Assembly (NCBI GenBank): GCA_032622095.1
Contig: CP136061.1
Span: 12,787,287-12,851,286 of the forward strand
Source of the DNA: Siphonodentalium dalli
Taxonomy: Eukaryota; Mollusca; Scaphopoda; Gadilida; Siphonodentaliidae
Length of the DNA stretch: 64,000 bases
Reading direction: 5' to 3'
This document shows, in pieces, positions 49,330 through 61,386 of this stretch (its first letter is position 1; the number at the start of each line of letters is the position of its first letter). A program made the position numbers and the translations under genes. The notes beneath the pieces were generated by a model. It saw only the letters and a program-made list of their open reading frames with translations. It was not told the origin of the DNA and ran no database searches.

Positions 49330-49815
49330 CCGTGAAACTTAACAGCTCTGGTCATTATAGACCCTATTGGACAGAATACACCAAATTGTATCTTGTTTTG
49401 GACTTGGTCAATGCACAAACACCTGAGATATCAGTTTTTGTCCCCCGAATTTATTTTTTTTGGGGAAATATTAAAACAGCCGGTGTTCGTCCATCCCACC
49501 GTGCGAAAAGTTTCCAGATGAGAACTTTATTTTGGGCTATCGGATTGAAATCAAATTTTGTATGTCAGTTTTCAACTCAAATAACAGTTTAAGTTTGAAT
49601 ATGGTTTCGGTCCACCCATTTTTGCTGGAATTATGGCCCCTTTTCTACTTAGAATATATCCGTCCGTCCATCCGGAAAGTTTCTGGATGGGAACTTTATT
49701 TTGGACTATCGGATCAAACCAAATTTGGTATGTGAATTTATCACCTCAAAACACATGTCAAGTTCGAATATGGGTTTTGCCAGTTTTGCCAGAGTTATGG
49801 CCCTTTTTCGACCAG
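49330..49815 (+). repeat. Tandem array, about 160-170-bp units (GGAAAGTTTCTGGATGGGAA)
   Basis: About three units with TTTCYRGATGRGAACTTTAT, CTATCGGATNNAA, TCAAGTTCGAATATGG and TTATGGCCCCTTTTC-type phrases. Same family as 36862-37085. Directly follows the 15-bp satellite. Confidence 0.65.
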
Positions 49816-49822
49816 CATCAAT

Positions 49823-49882
49823 AAATTCACCTCTGGGAACCTCATTCTGCAAATGTCAGACACACTATATCCAGGCTTGTTT
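49823..49882. repeat. 'gaggtccccagag' repeat family, half copy
   Basis: AAATTCACCTCTGGGAACCT then CATTCTGCAAATGTCAGACA; one arm only. Confidence 0.6.
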
Positions 49883-50209
49883 GGATAATGAAATATGTAT
49901 AGGCTTACTACATGTATGAGGAACTAAAAGTGATAACCTATATCCCTTCATCTCCTTGTCAGTAGATCTCATTGGTCAATTTAGTAGGCCAGCATGATAA
50001 ATGTGTTACACCGGTAGTGAATTTGTCTTTACCAATATCCATTATGATTGTTTTATTGGTTCCGGGCAAACAAACATATATTTTTATTTTTGCATTGGTG
50101 CTGACGGGGGTTGGAAGCCATCAGTTCTGCACTTGATGACGAGGTACCAGCCGATATAATTATTATCCTCGACAGTGTCCCTATTATTGCTGCATCCCTG
50201 TATCAAGTC

Positions 50210-50645
50210 TGATTATAGTGCGTCTGTCATTTGCTGAATAAGGTCCCACAGAGGGTGAATTTAGTGGGCTAGCATCACTAAATTCACCCTCTGTGGACCT
50301 CATTCTGGTTAGGTGGCTCAGCCCTCATCTTCTCTGGAAAGTTTCTTTATTATCAAATTTCTATAGAAACTTAGATTCTATTTCTTTTTTAGTTTCTCTA
50401 TATCCCCAAATTGGCACACAACACATTGCATAATCGAGGTTCCCAATGGGTGTGCATCACAATATTCACCATTTGGGAACATCAATCTGAGTCTATGTTT
50501 CCCATAGCAGATGACGTCATGCGGAATGAGCTCCCCAGAGGGTGAATTTAGTGATGCTAGCCAACTATGCGGGATAGTGTCACTAAATTAACCCTCTGGG
50601 CAGCTCTGGGACCTCATTATGCAAATGACAGGCACACTAAACTCA
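50210..50645. repeat. 'gaggtccccagag' repeat family, composite copy
   Basis: Two palindromic units (50217-50310 and 50525-50640) joined by a middle section with the AATCGAGGT...CACC inverted pair also found at 51640-52085 and 57330-57755. Confidence 0.7.
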
Positions 50646-50750
50646 GACTTGCCCTAAATATGGATGTGGCTGAAGGCATAAAGATATTTGATGATAGCAC
50701 CTGATCTATTGGACCCCTATATTTATCACTCATAGTCTGTTAGTTCCTCA

Positions 50751-51622
50751 TAGTAAGCCCTATATACATATGTACATGTACGTGAGATACGCTGTCTATA
50801 TTAAGCCCTATATACATATGTACATGTACGTGAGATACACTGTCTATAGTAAGCCCTATATATGTGTGATACGCTGTCTATAGTAAGCCCTATATACATA
50901 TGTACATGTACGTGAGATACGCTGTCTATAGTAAGCCCTATATACATATGTACATGTACGTGAGATACGCTGTCTATAGTAAGCCCTATATACATGTACG
51001 TGAGATACACTGTCTATAGTAAGCCCTATTTATGTGTGATACGCTGTCTATAGTAAGCCCTATATACATGTCCGTGAGATACACTGTCTATAGTAAGCCC
51101 TATATATGTGTGATACGCTGTCTATAGTAAGCCCTATATACATATGTACATGTACGTGAGATACGCTGTCTATAGTAAGCCCTATATATGTGTGATACGC
51201 TGTCTATAGTAAGCCCTATATACATGTACGTGAGATACGCTGTCTATAGTAAGCCCTATATATGTGTGATACGCTGTCTATAGTAAGCCCTATATACATG
51301 TACGTGAGATACGCTGTCTATAGTAAGCCCTATATACATGTACGTGAGATACGCTGTCTATAGTAAGCCCTATATACATGTACGTGAGATACGCTGTCTA
51401 TAGTAAGCCCTATATATGTGTGATACGCTGTCTATAGTAAGCCCTATATATGTGAAATACGCTGTCTATAGTAAGCCCTATATACATGTACGTGAGATAC
51501 GCTGTCTATAGTAAGCCCTATATACGTGTGATACTCTGTCTATAGTAAGCCCTATATATGTGAGATACACTGTCTATAGTAAGCCCTACATGTATATACA
51601 TGTATGTGGGATACGTTGTCTG
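50751..51622 (+). repeat. Minisatellite with 35/48-bp alternating units
   Basis: About 22 units of TAGTAAGCCCTATATA ... GTGAGATACGCTGTCTA. Unit length varies by presence of CATATGTACATGTAC or CATGTAC, so the variation comes from an internal palindromic TACATGTA block. Confidence 0.9.
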
Positions 51623-51639
51623 TTTAAATGCTTTGATGT

Positions 51640-52085
51640 ATTGCAAGCCTTGAAATAGTGTGTCTGTCATTTGCAGAATGAGGTACAACAGAGGGTGAAT
51701 TTAGTGCACTACCCCGCTCAGTGGGCTAGCATCTCTAAAAGCACACTCTGGGGACTTCATTCTGCTTAGTCCTCATCTTCTGGGAAGTATCAATAGCCTC
51801 AAATTAACATTGTTTTTAATTACTTTTTCCCTTCTTGGAAGTTTCTATATCCCCTAATTTTAGAAGATAGAATGCATAATTGAGGTGACTAATGGGTGAA
51901 TATCACCAGCTTCAACTGGGGAACTTCAACCTGATCCTAGGTCTCCCATAGTAGTTGAGGCCTAAGCAGAATGAGATTCTCTGAGGGTGAATTTGGTGAT
52001 GCTAGCCCACCAAGGGGGATAGCGTCACTAAATTCACCCTCTGGGGACCTCATATTGCAAATGACAGACACACTATTTGAAGACT
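51640..52085. repeat. 'gaggtccccagag' repeat family, full-length copy
   Basis: About 440 bp from CTTGAAATAGTGTGTCTGTC to GACACACTATTTGAAGACTT, an inverted pair. Internal arms carry the TGAATTTAGTG and GCTAGC phrases. With 57330-57755 it defines the family length. Confidence 0.75.
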
Positions 52086-52094
52086 TGATGTAGC

Positions 52095-52205
52095 GGTAAT
52101 GTCTATATCCTTTATGATATCATTGAAGCGGTAATGTCTGTACCAATATCCTTTATGATATCATTGAGTAATGTCTGTACCAATATCCTTTATGATATCA
52201 TTGAG
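52095..52205 (+). repeat. Short tandem repeat, about 3 units, before exon 4
   Basis: Units contain GTAATGTCTGTACCAATATC and CTTTATGATATCATTGA; ends about 50 bp before the exon 4 acceptor. Confidence 0.8.
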
Positions 52206-52257
52206 TAATTGGAACGGTGCCGTAAGCTACACTTATTGATCTACTTGTTGATTTCAG

Positions 52258-52327
52258 AGAAACGGCGTCTCGCTCAAGGCGGAGGATCAATTGATCAGCA
52301 GTTCCCGGTCACCGGTGACTCTCCAAG
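52258..52327 (+). CDS. REPS1: REPS1/2-like protein, exon 4 (linker)
   Basis: A 70-nt exon with acceptor GATTTCAG and donor GTCAGT. In frame it gives EKRRLAQGGGSIDQQF followed by PVTGDSP and a split Arg codon. This is linker sequence with no recognisable domain. The support is the clean splice sites, frame continuity from exon 3 (phase 1 in, phase 2 out) and absence of coding-like sequence elsewhere in the surrounding repeats. It follows the 20.25-kb intron 3, which contains the hAT gene and the 6-kb satellite. A missed exon inside that intron cannot be excluded. Confidence 0.72.
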
Positions 52328-52456
52328 GTCAGTAAAGGTTAAATTGTGTCTAAAATTAGGTTAGGATTATAGAGCCATTTTATTGGTACATGTACTGCAT
52401 TTATATAAAACAAGTTATTCTTAATATAGTAACATTTTGTGGACCAGTTAGCTTAA

Positions 52457-53029
52457 CCCTTTCATGATGGGAGCTGCACTATGAGGCTCCCTATGGGAGA
52501 CTCGCATATATAAGAGAATGCACACTCCAGGAAATTCTTCCAGAAATTTATCACTCTTAGTCTAATTGAATTGAATCTATGACAAGAATATTCTGATCAC
52601 CACAATAATAAAATAATATCTATCTCATCAGTCATATTCAGTCATCTTCTTTCTAGTCATCCATAATCTATCTATAATTTATAGATTAAAATTATGATTA
52701 AGGATTTTAATTTGGATAACTATAGTTAGAACCATATTTGAAGAAATGTATTTCAGTCTCATACAATAATTAGCCTGACAGGCCAAATACGAAATACCAC
52801 ATTGTCTTGGGGTAGCTCAGAGTCGTAATATGTTTATTCTATGGGAGGTGTAGGAAGACGACCAGTTGGTCATACCACCTCCCTGTGATATATACCATAT
52901 TTTATTGATTTTGTACCCTTTATAGTTATGTTGGTTATATACATGTATTACTAAATAAATTATTATCTTTTTATCTATCTATCTGCACAGGGTTTTCACA
53001 AAATTTCAGGAAGCTCTAGTCATGAAAGG
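52457..53029. mobile_element. TTAA-type element with CCCTTTCATGA ends
   Basis: TTAA on both sides (52453-52456, 53030-53033). Ends CCCTTTCATGATGGGAGC and, inward from the right, CCTTTCATGACTAGAGC. It keeps half of the TATATAAGAGAATGCA hairpin near 52500. Related copies with similar ends are at 58677-58868 and 63312-63480. Confidence 0.7.
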
Positions 53030-53609
53030 TTAAAAGACTATTAAAATTAAAATTGTATTATCACTATAGAAGTTCTATTACTGGTAGTGTCATAAAAAAA
53101 AAACAGATTTAACTAATAAAAATTTAATTAAAACCGGTAATTTAAAAATAATTTAAAAATAGTTTTAAATAATATTAGTTTTAATAATTTTCAATTTCTT
53201 TCCCCGCAACACTTCAAATATCAGCAGTAACAACAATTTCTATTAATCTCGTTTTGAAGACACATTCTTTCACGGAAACCTATGTTTTACGTATTTCAGT
53301 GAATCACTAAGATTTTCAATCCATTTCAGTGATTTCACAATAGGTTGGTGGTCCCAGCTTGATATTGCATTCTGTTTGTGACTTCCCTGAGCCGATATCG
53401 CAATAGACATTGAATTAATTACCTGGGAGAAATTCCATGATTGTGAGCGACACAATGCAAAATCGCTCACATAGTCACTTAATTCATGCAATTTCGAATT
53501 TGGGTCCTTCGCTTACAGTGAAATGCATTATTGATGAACTAGAGGTATTATTACACTATGAAATACGATAGCTGAACTGATTTTTCAATATTATTCACTT
53601 CCCTGTTAA

Positions 53610-53969
53610 CCCTTTACCCAACAGAAGGGCCCTGTGCCAATGCACCATAGGTCGCCTCGCATATATAAGAGAATGCATTGGCTTAACACATTAAAAATTA
53701 TAAAATTGTTAAGGAATGTAAGAAAAAATGGTAAAAAAAGATTTTTTTTAGGCCAATGCATTCTCTTATATATGCGAGGCGACCTATGGTCGACTCGCAT
53801 ATATAAGAGAATGCATTGGCACAGGGCATAACTGTAACTGTCACAATGTGGTCAAGGAGCCGGTTCCAATGATATCCATATGTGTATGGTTCTATTGAGA
53901 CAGACCGAAGATATTTTAGGCTGTTGAAGCTTTATTTGGCCGGTTTTGGCCGGTTTGTTGGGTAAAGGG
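53610..53969. mobile_element. TTAA-type MITE, copy 2
   Basis: Perfect TTAA on both sides (53606-53609, 53970-53973) and the same CCCTTTACCCAAC ends. The first hairpin has lost part of one arm. Intron 4. Confidence 0.85.
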
Positions 53970-54064
53970 TTAAACATCAAAACGTTACCAGGAGTGTTCA
54001 ATCTTTTTTTCCAGATTTTCCGTTTTAGTGTTATTCATCTTTGTTTATCTGGAAATGTTGTTTT

Positions 54065-56410
54065 TTTTTTTAGCTCAACTTTACTTGTAAAGTTTGAGCT
54101 ATTGCCATGGCTTGATATCCATCATCCGTGTGTGTGTGCATGTGCGTGGAGACGTCCGTCAACAATTTCCATTAGCATGGGCTACAGGTCGTACCTTTGG
54201 TCAGATAATTATGAAATTTGTCATGGCTGTTGACATTGACATGTAGATGGGGTCATTCAGCAAAAAAACATTGCCACCAGTGGCCATCTTGGATTTCAAA
54301 ATCCAATCCATTAGCACAGCTACATGTACATGCCGTACTGTTCGTCTGATCATCATGAAATTTGTCATGGATGTTAATATTGACATGTAGTTCGGAACGA
54401 GTCATTTTGGGGTAATTCGACCATAAAACATGGCCACTGGCAGCCATCTTGGATTTTACTCTTTGCATGACTAAATCCTTTGACACGGGCTACAGGTCGT
54501 ACCTTTAGGTGGATCATCATGAAATTTGTCATGGATGTTAATATTGACATGTAAGTGGGATTGAGTTATTTTGGGGTCATTTGGCAAAAAAAAACATGGC
54601 TGCCAGCAGCCATCTTGGATTTCAAAATTCAGTTCATCATTCCATTCATTGCTCATTACAAAAATTTAACTTCGCAAAGTTGAGCTACAGTGTCATGAAC
54701 ACTTTCATTGTCCGTCCGAGCAGATATTTACACCACCGGTTCACAAATTTCAATGAAATTTGGTATGAATGTTTACAACTACATGTATGAGGGCATTCAA
54801 CGGAGTGTTCAATCATTTTTTAGCTCAACTTTATGGCTTGGTATCCGTCGTCCGTGTGTGTGTGCGTGTGTGCATGATTCGTCAACAATTTCCTTTATCA
54901 CGGGCTACAGGTCGTACCTTTGGTCGGATCATTATGATATTTGTCATGGCTGTTGACATTGACATGTAGAGGGGAAAGAGTCATTTTTGGATCATTCGGC
55001 AAAAAAACATGGCCGCCAGTGGCCATCTTGGATTTCAAAATTCAATCCATTAACACGGCTACAGGTCGTACTGTTTGTCTGATCATCATGAAATTTGTCA
55101 TGGATGTTAATATTGACAAGTAAATGGGAACGAGTAATTTTGGGGTCATTCGGCCAAAAAACATGGCCACCAGCAGCCATCTTGGATTTCACTCTTTGCA
55201 TGACTAAATCCTTTGGCATGGGCTACAGGTTGTAGCTTTGGTCTGATCATCATGAAATTTGTCATGGATGTTAATATTGACAAGTAAATGGGAACGAGTA
55301 ATTTTGGGGTCATTCGGCCAAAAAACATGGCCACCAGCAGCCATCTTGGATTTTACTCTTTGCATGACTAAATCATTTGGCACAGGCTACAGGTCCCACC
55401 TTTGGTTGGATCATTATGAAATTTGTCATGGATGTTAACAATGACATGTAGTTGGGAAACAAGTCATTTTGGGGTCATTCGGCCAAAAAACATGGCCACC
55501 AGCAGCCATCTTGGATTTTACTCTTTGCATGACTAAATCCATTGGCACGGTCTACAGGTCGTACCTTTGGTCGGATCATGAGATTTGTCATGGCTGTTGA
55601 CATTGACATGTAGATGGGAACGAGTCATTTTGGGTTTCATTTGGCAAAAAAACATGGCAGCCAGATTTAAAAATTCAATCCATTAGCACAGGCTCCAGGT
55701 CGTACTATTTGTCTGATCATCATGAAATTTGTCATGGATGTTAATATTGACAAGTAGATGGGAACGAGTAATTTTGGGGTCATTCGGCCAAAAAACATGG
55801 CCGCTAGCAGCCATCTTGGATTTTACTCTTTGCATGACTAAATCATTTGGCACAGGCTACAGGTCCCACCTTTGGTTGGATCATTATGAAATTTGTCATG
55901 GATGTTAACAATGACATGTAGATTGGAACAAGTCATTTTGGGGTCATTCGGCAAAAAAACATGGCCACCAGCAGCCATCTTGGATTTCAAAATTCAATCC
56001 ATTAGCACGGGCTACAGGTCGAACTGTTCATCTGATCATCATGAAATTTGTCATGATTGTTAATATTGACTTGTAGATGGGAACGATTAATTTTGGGGTC
56101 GTTCGGTCAAAAAACATGTCCGCCAGCAGCCATCTTGGATTTTACTCTTTGCATGACTAAATCCTTGGGCACGGGCTACAAGTCGTAGCTTTGGTCGGAT
56201 CATCATGAAATTTTTCATGGATTTTAACAATGACATGTAGATGGCAACGAGTCATTTTGGAGTCATTCGGCCAAAAAATATGGCCGCCAGACGCCATCTT
56301 GGATTTTACTCTTTGCATAACTAGGCCTTTCATCATTCCAGATTCCTAATCACTTCATTGACTGTAAAACATGAAATTATTCCCTTTCCAAGTTGAGCTA
56401 CAGTGTCATT
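54065..56410 (+). repeat. Array of about 162-bp units between AGCTCAACTTT ends
   Basis: About a dozen units with CTACAGGTCGTACC, GATCATCATGAAATTTGTCA, GGTCATTCGGC and GCCAGCAGCCATCTTGGATT. The ends TTTTTAGCTCAACTTTA (54068, 54818) and AAAGTTGAGCTACAGTG (54678, 56390) are inverted, so two adjacent composite elements (about 54068-54695 and 54818-56410) are likely. Intron 4. Confidence 0.85.
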
Positions 56411-56510
56411 GACACTTTCATTCTGGATTTTCCCTTCTAGAGTTATTCATCTTTGTATATCTGGAAATGTTTATTTGTCTGTCTGAGCATATATCTCCAC
56501 CACTGCTTAA

Positions 56511-56754
56511 CCCTTTACCCAACAGAAGGGCCCTGTGCCAATGCATTCTCTTATATATGCAAATCGACCTATGGTCGACTCGCATATATAAGAGAATGCA
56601 TTGGCACAGGGCATAACTATAACCATCACAATGTGGTCAATGAGCCGGTTCCAATGATATCCATATTTGTATGGTTTTATTGAGACAGACCCAAGATATT
56701 TTAGGCTGTTGAAGCTTTATTTGGCCGGTTTTGGCCGGTTTGTTGGGTAAAGGG
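56511..56754. mobile_element. TTAA-type MITE, copy 3 (single hairpin)
   Basis: TTAA on both sides (56507-56510, 56755-56758). Shorter than its relatives because only one of the two hairpins is present. Intron 4. Confidence 0.85.
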
Positions 56755-56888
56755 TTAACGTATCTCAATGAAATTTGTTATGGTTGTTCACTGTTATGAT
56801 GGCAATGTGTTTTCAATCGTTTTGTTGATATATTCCATTGTGCAGTTATTTATTTGATTTATCATGAGAAATCATTTTTATTTTACAG

Positions 56889-56994
56889 GGGACCACAGCC
56901 TGCTGGTCAGCTGCCCCCTCCTCCACAAACAAAGAAGGTTCATGGACGTAATCTCTCGGGACAATATCGCTTTGATGGCTCTCAACAGATTCAG
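56889..56994 (+). CDS. REPS1: REPS1/2-like protein, exon 5 (proline-rich basic segment)
   Basis: A 106-nt exon between TTTTACAG and GTAAAT, phase 2 in and phase 0 out. It encodes GPQPAGQLPPPPQTKKVHG then RNLSGQYRFDGSQQIQ. The P-P-P-P...K-K pattern corresponds to the vertebrate REPS1 segment with four prolines followed by a basic stretch after the first EH domain. Proline-rich segments in this family are candidate SH3 ligands (family knowledge). Confidence 0.82.
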
Positions 56995-57053
56995 GTAAAT
57001 TAACCCTTTAACTTGAGGAATGATTGTTGATTCGCTTACATTTTCATGGAGTA

Positions 57054-57266
57054 CAATAATGCCCTTAATAATCAACTTCTTAACCACAGCAGAATTATGA
57101 GTAATTTCTCAGAATTTAGTCGGAAATATGGCTTGTTGCCATTAATCAGAAAGCTCTCACTGCGAGCTTTCCGAAGAATGGCAACAAGCAATATTTCCGA
57201 CTAAATCCTGAAAAATCACCCACAATTCTGCTGTGGTTAAGGAGTCGATTATTTAGGGCATTACTG
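57054..57266. mobile_element. TA-type palindromic MITE, full copy
   Basis: TA on both sides (57052-57053, 57267-57268); arms of about 100 bp with a CTCTCACTGCGAG centre. Starts 60 bp after exon 5. Confidence 0.85.
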
Positions 57267-57329
57267 TAGGTGTAAGGTGGTCTGACATTATGTTTGGAAC
57301 CCGAAATCATTGTCAACATAATCTCAAAA

Positions 57330-57755
57330 GTAAGCCTTGAAATAGTGTGTCTGTCTTTTGCAGAATGAGGTCCCAGAAGTTGAATTTAGTGACGCTATCC
57401 CGCGCAGTGGGCTAGCATTATCAAATTCACCCTTTGGGAACCTCATTCTGCTTAGGCCTTAACTGCTATGGGAGACCTGGTATCAGATTGAAGTTTCCCA
57501 GTTGAAGTTGGTGATGTTCATCCATTAGTCACCTCAATTATTATCTTCTGCAAATTAGGGGATATAGAAACTGGACAGAAGGGAAAAAGTTACTAAAAAC
57601 AATATTAATTTGAAACTATAGATACTTTCCAGAAAATGAGATGTAAGCAGAATGAGGTTCCCAGAGGGGCATTTTAGTGATGCTAGCTCGCTAAATTCAC
57701 CCTCTGGGGACCTCATTCTGCAAATGTCAAACACTATTTTGAGGCTTGCATAAAA
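57330..57755. repeat. 'gaggtccccagag' repeat family, full-length copy
   Basis: Starts GCCTTGAAATAGTGTGTCTG and ends CACTATTTTGAGGCTTGC, with the same internal order as 51640-52085. Intron 5. Confidence 0.75.
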
Positions 57756-58676
57756 GAAAGTTTTATTGAACATTTTAAAATGTTTTGTAATTTGCTATAT
57801 ATTACAAAGTCGCCAGTGGTCACGAATTAGGTGATAAATTTACTCTGGCTCTGGATTGGATGGTGATGTGTGATTACTCTCGAGGTCCAAATAAATGTAC
57901 GTTTACAAGAAAAAAAAACCCTGTATGGTGCCTATTTTGGGACCCTACGTTTATTAAAGGCACGTGAGGCCTTAATTGTCGAAAATATTCATATTTGTTC
58001 CAAACACTGTAAACAGAAAAACATTAAAACGCATACAGTTTCGTTCATATATACCATGAGCATCGCGTAAATAGCATGTTATCGTAAAGACCTACTATAG
58101 TTTACCTAAGCAAGAGCCTGATTGTGTTACAGAAGACCTCACAATACTACTGGCTAATCACACACAAATGGCATAAATGCTCTTTATTAGTTCCATATCA
58201 GGAATTCACCAACAAAGAACGCGCTTTATGTTTCCAATCATAATATAAACAAACGCCAGAAAAGTAACTTTTTATGCTTTTGTTTACATAACAATGGTCA
58301 AACATATGACAATAACATACTGTTTATGCGATATTTCTTATTTGTATACGGACAAAGTCTATCTACATGTTGATGTTCTTTCTGTTTGTAGCGGTTTTTG
58401 ACGGGTGGAGATATTTTCACAGGATACCCACCGCCAAGGCCAACCGTACCTTTAAATTTCCTCTAAAAATCATAAGTCACTTGCAAAATGTGTTGATTTT
58501 AATAAAAGTCACCAATGAATTCAAAAGGCTGCGTGTCAGATATTATAAACAATGATTTAATACTTGTACTGTGAAACTGAATATAGTTCTATAGCTACCA
58601 GAGCATGTGATCCTATGTCTTTTCTGGACTGGTTAACATGGACCTGATAGATGATGGTTATTTACTTACAGGATCC
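57756..58676. other. Intron 5 sequence without a gene
   Basis: AT-rich, with short ORFs only and no bounded repeat recognised. Confidence 0.4.
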
Positions 58677-58868
58677 ATTCCATGACTGGAGCTTCCTGAA
58701 ATATTGTGAAAACCCTGTGCCAATGCATTCTCTTATATGTGCGTGTCTCCCAAAGGTAGCCTCGCATATATAAGAGAATGCAGTGGCCTAACAATATTTA
58801 CCTTTGGGAGACACACACATATATGAGAATGCATTGGCACAGGGTTTTCGCAATATTTCAGGAAGCTA
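58677..58868. mobile_element. Hairpin MITE with TGACTGGAGCTTCC ends
   Basis: CCATGACTGGAGCTTCCTGA at the left and CAGGAAGCT at the right enclose the CCCTGTGCCAATGCATTCTC hairpin pair. No clear target duplication. Intron 5. Confidence 0.65.
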
Positions 58869-59336
58869 TTTATATATTGTCGATACCAATTACAAATGTA
58901 TGCGGCGATTGATTAACATCACATGTTTCGATCAAAGCACAATCTAAATGGGATACATGATTACGTGTACATTCAAAATTACCTTCTGTGGCCATTTTGT
59001 GGTGCATTGTTTGTGATTCCAGGCGCTTTGTCGCATGTTATCTAGAGACAATACCAAAATCACGCTAATTCGGAAATATCCGAATCAGCGGACCTATTCG
59101 ATGTTGATTCAAATCGGTGACCGATATCAACATCGAATCAAATCTCGAATATTTGCAGGTCCCTGCATGTACATGTACACATGTTCCATACATTGGGGCC
59201 ACATACTGGTTGGTACATGTACATGTAGGGGTGCTATCAGTAGGAGATGTATTTTGTTCTTTATAAATATTTACTTAAAAATGAATCACTATGAAAATAG
59301 CTTGGCTGAAAAGAAAACAATATGGAATAAAAATAA

Positions 59337-60395
59337 TTTACGGGGAGTCCCATACTTCTATTTACGGGGAGTCCCATACTTCTATTTACGGGGAGTCCCA
59401 TACTTCTATTTACGGGGAGTCCCATACTTCTATTTACGGGGAGTCCCATAATTCTATTTACGGGGAGTCCCATACTTCTATTTACGGGGAGTCCCATACT
59501 TCTATTTACGGGGAGTCCCATACTTCTATTTATTTACGGGGAGTCCCATACTTCTATTTATTTACGGGGAGTCCCATACTTCTATTTATTTACGGGGAGT
59601 CCCATACTTCTATTTACGGGGAGTCCCATACTTCTATTTATTTACGGGGAGTCCCACACTTCTATTTATTTACGGGGAGTCCCATACTTCTATTTATTTA
59701 CGGGGAGTCCCATACTTCTATTTATTTACGGGGAGTCCCATACTTCTATTTATTTACGGGGAGTCCCATACTTCTATTTATTTACGGGGAGTCCCATACT
59801 TCTATTTATTTACGGGGAGTCCCATACTTCTATTTATTTACGGGGAGTCCCATACTTCTATTTATTTACGGGGAGTCCCATACTTCTATTTATTTACGGG
59901 GAGTCCCACACTTCTATTTATTTACGGGGAGTCCCACACTTCTATTTATTTACGGGGAGTCCCACACTTCTATTTATTTACGGGGAGTCCCACACTTCTA
60001 TTTATTTACGGGGAGTCCCACACTTCTATTTATTTACGGGGAGTCCCATACTTCTATTTATTTACGGGGAGTCCCATACTTCTATTTATTTACGGGGAGT
60101 CCCACACTTCTATTTATTTACGGGGAGTCCCATACTTCTATTTATTTACGGGGAGTCCCACACTTCTATTTATTTACGGGGAGTCCCACACTTCTATTTA
60201 TTTACGGGGAGTCCCACACTTCTATTTATTTACGGGGAGTCCCACACTTCTATTTATTTACGGGGAGTCCCATACTTCTATTTATTTACGGGGAGTCCCA
60301 TACTTCTATTTATTTACGGGGAGTCCCATACTTCTATTTATTTACGGGGAGTCCCATACTTCTATTTACGGGGAGTCCCATACTTCTATTTATTT
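59337..60395 (+). repeat. 24/28-bp minisatellite, about 39 units
   Basis: Units TTTACGGGGAGTCCCATACT + TCTA; the first eight or so are 24 bp and most later ones carry an extra TTTA (28 bp). C/T alternation at one site (CATACT or CACACT) comes in blocks, showing amplification in runs. A 432-codon ORF across it is not a gene. Confidence 0.95.
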
Positions 60396-60483
60396 TGAAG
60401 GGAATATCTCCTGTGTACTATTATTCCGCTCCTTACTATTATTTGGATACAAGAGTAACCCTTTCCACACTAATACTCATTAA

Positions 60484-60820
60484 CCCTTTACCCAACAGAA
60501 GGGCCCTGTGCCAATGCATTCTCTTATATATGCGAGTCGACCATAGGTTGCCTCGCATATATAAGAGAATGCATTGGCTTAACACATAAAAATTTTTTTT
60601 AGGCCAATGCATTCTCTTATATATGCGAGGCGACCTATGGTCGACTCGCATATATAAGAGAATGCATTGGCACAGGGCATAATTGTAACCATCACAATGT
60701 GGTCGATGAACCGGTTCCAATGATATCCATATTTGTATGATTCTATTGAGACAGACCGAAGATAATTTAGGCTGTTGCAGCTTTATTTGGCCGTTTTTGG
60801 CCGGTTTGTTGGGTAAAGGG
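60484..60820. mobile_element. TTAA-type MITE, copy 4
   Basis: TTAA on both sides (60480-60483, 60821-60824); two hairpins separated by a short A/T spacer. Intron 5. Confidence 0.85.
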
Positions 60821-61031
60821 TTAACGAGTAGTTTCCTTAGGAAAATGTTCTGATAGGTCTTTGTTGAACTTATTATCTGAACGTTTCCCTCCAACGAATA
60901 TGAATCATTCAGCACTATTACTTGTATACTGTTTTGCACATGTCCGTCTGTCCATCCGTCCTTCTGATGTCTGTTCATGTCATAACTTGAACAATAGTGC
61001 TCGGATTTCAATGAAGTGTTATTCATTTTAG

Positions 61032-61269
61032 AACAATGTCAGCATAGATGCCAGCTCTCCTCCTGTTAAGATTGCGAGTCCTCCACTGTCCCCGAGTGCC
61101 AAGGAGAACCGACCAGCGCTGGCCAATCAACCGACATCTCCACCAGTCCACCCTCAACCTCAACCGGTGCAAATAAATAATCAACCAAGCTCAAATCTAC
61201 CAGGATATGTAAACTCTCATAAAGACGTCGATGACTGGCAGTTTCCCAGTGACGCAGATGATACGAATG
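61032..61269 (+). CDS. REPS1: REPS1/2-like protein, exon 6 (Ser/Pro-rich segment)
   Basis: A 238-nt exon with acceptor CATTTTAG and donor GTATGT. It is open for 79 codons plus one base and encodes a Ser/Pro/Gln-rich, low-complexity stretch with SPPVKIASPPLSPSAKENR, then repeated PQPQP and finally DVDDWQFPSDADDTN. SP and SPP sites suggest proline-directed phosphorylation (inference), as in the disordered inter-EH region of vertebrate REPS. The gene must continue to the right: the second EH domain and C-terminal coiled coil are absent. A degraded duplicate of the last about 30 bases plus the donor lies at 61820-61875. Confidence 0.85.
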
Positions 61270-61386
61270 GTATGTACATGATCAATCTCTTTGAAAAGCC
61301 GACGAAAATCCTATATCGGATGTACGTCTCTAGTACTCTCTATTAAAATCCTATATCGGATGCACGTCTCTTGAACTCTCTATTAA

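Noticed and set aside
43026..49418. ORFs of 1,600-2,130 codons on both strands (repeats MSNDS, CPMIV, LSLDI, YHWTY, IIGHT)
   Set aside because: They come from a 15-bp unit that is stop-free in five of six frames. No unique coding sequence flanks them, so they are not repeat proteins.
59291..60589. 432-codon ORF (repeats of YGESHTSI / LRGVPYFYLFTGSP)
   Set aside because: Generated by the 24/28-bp array; the tail runs into a MITE.
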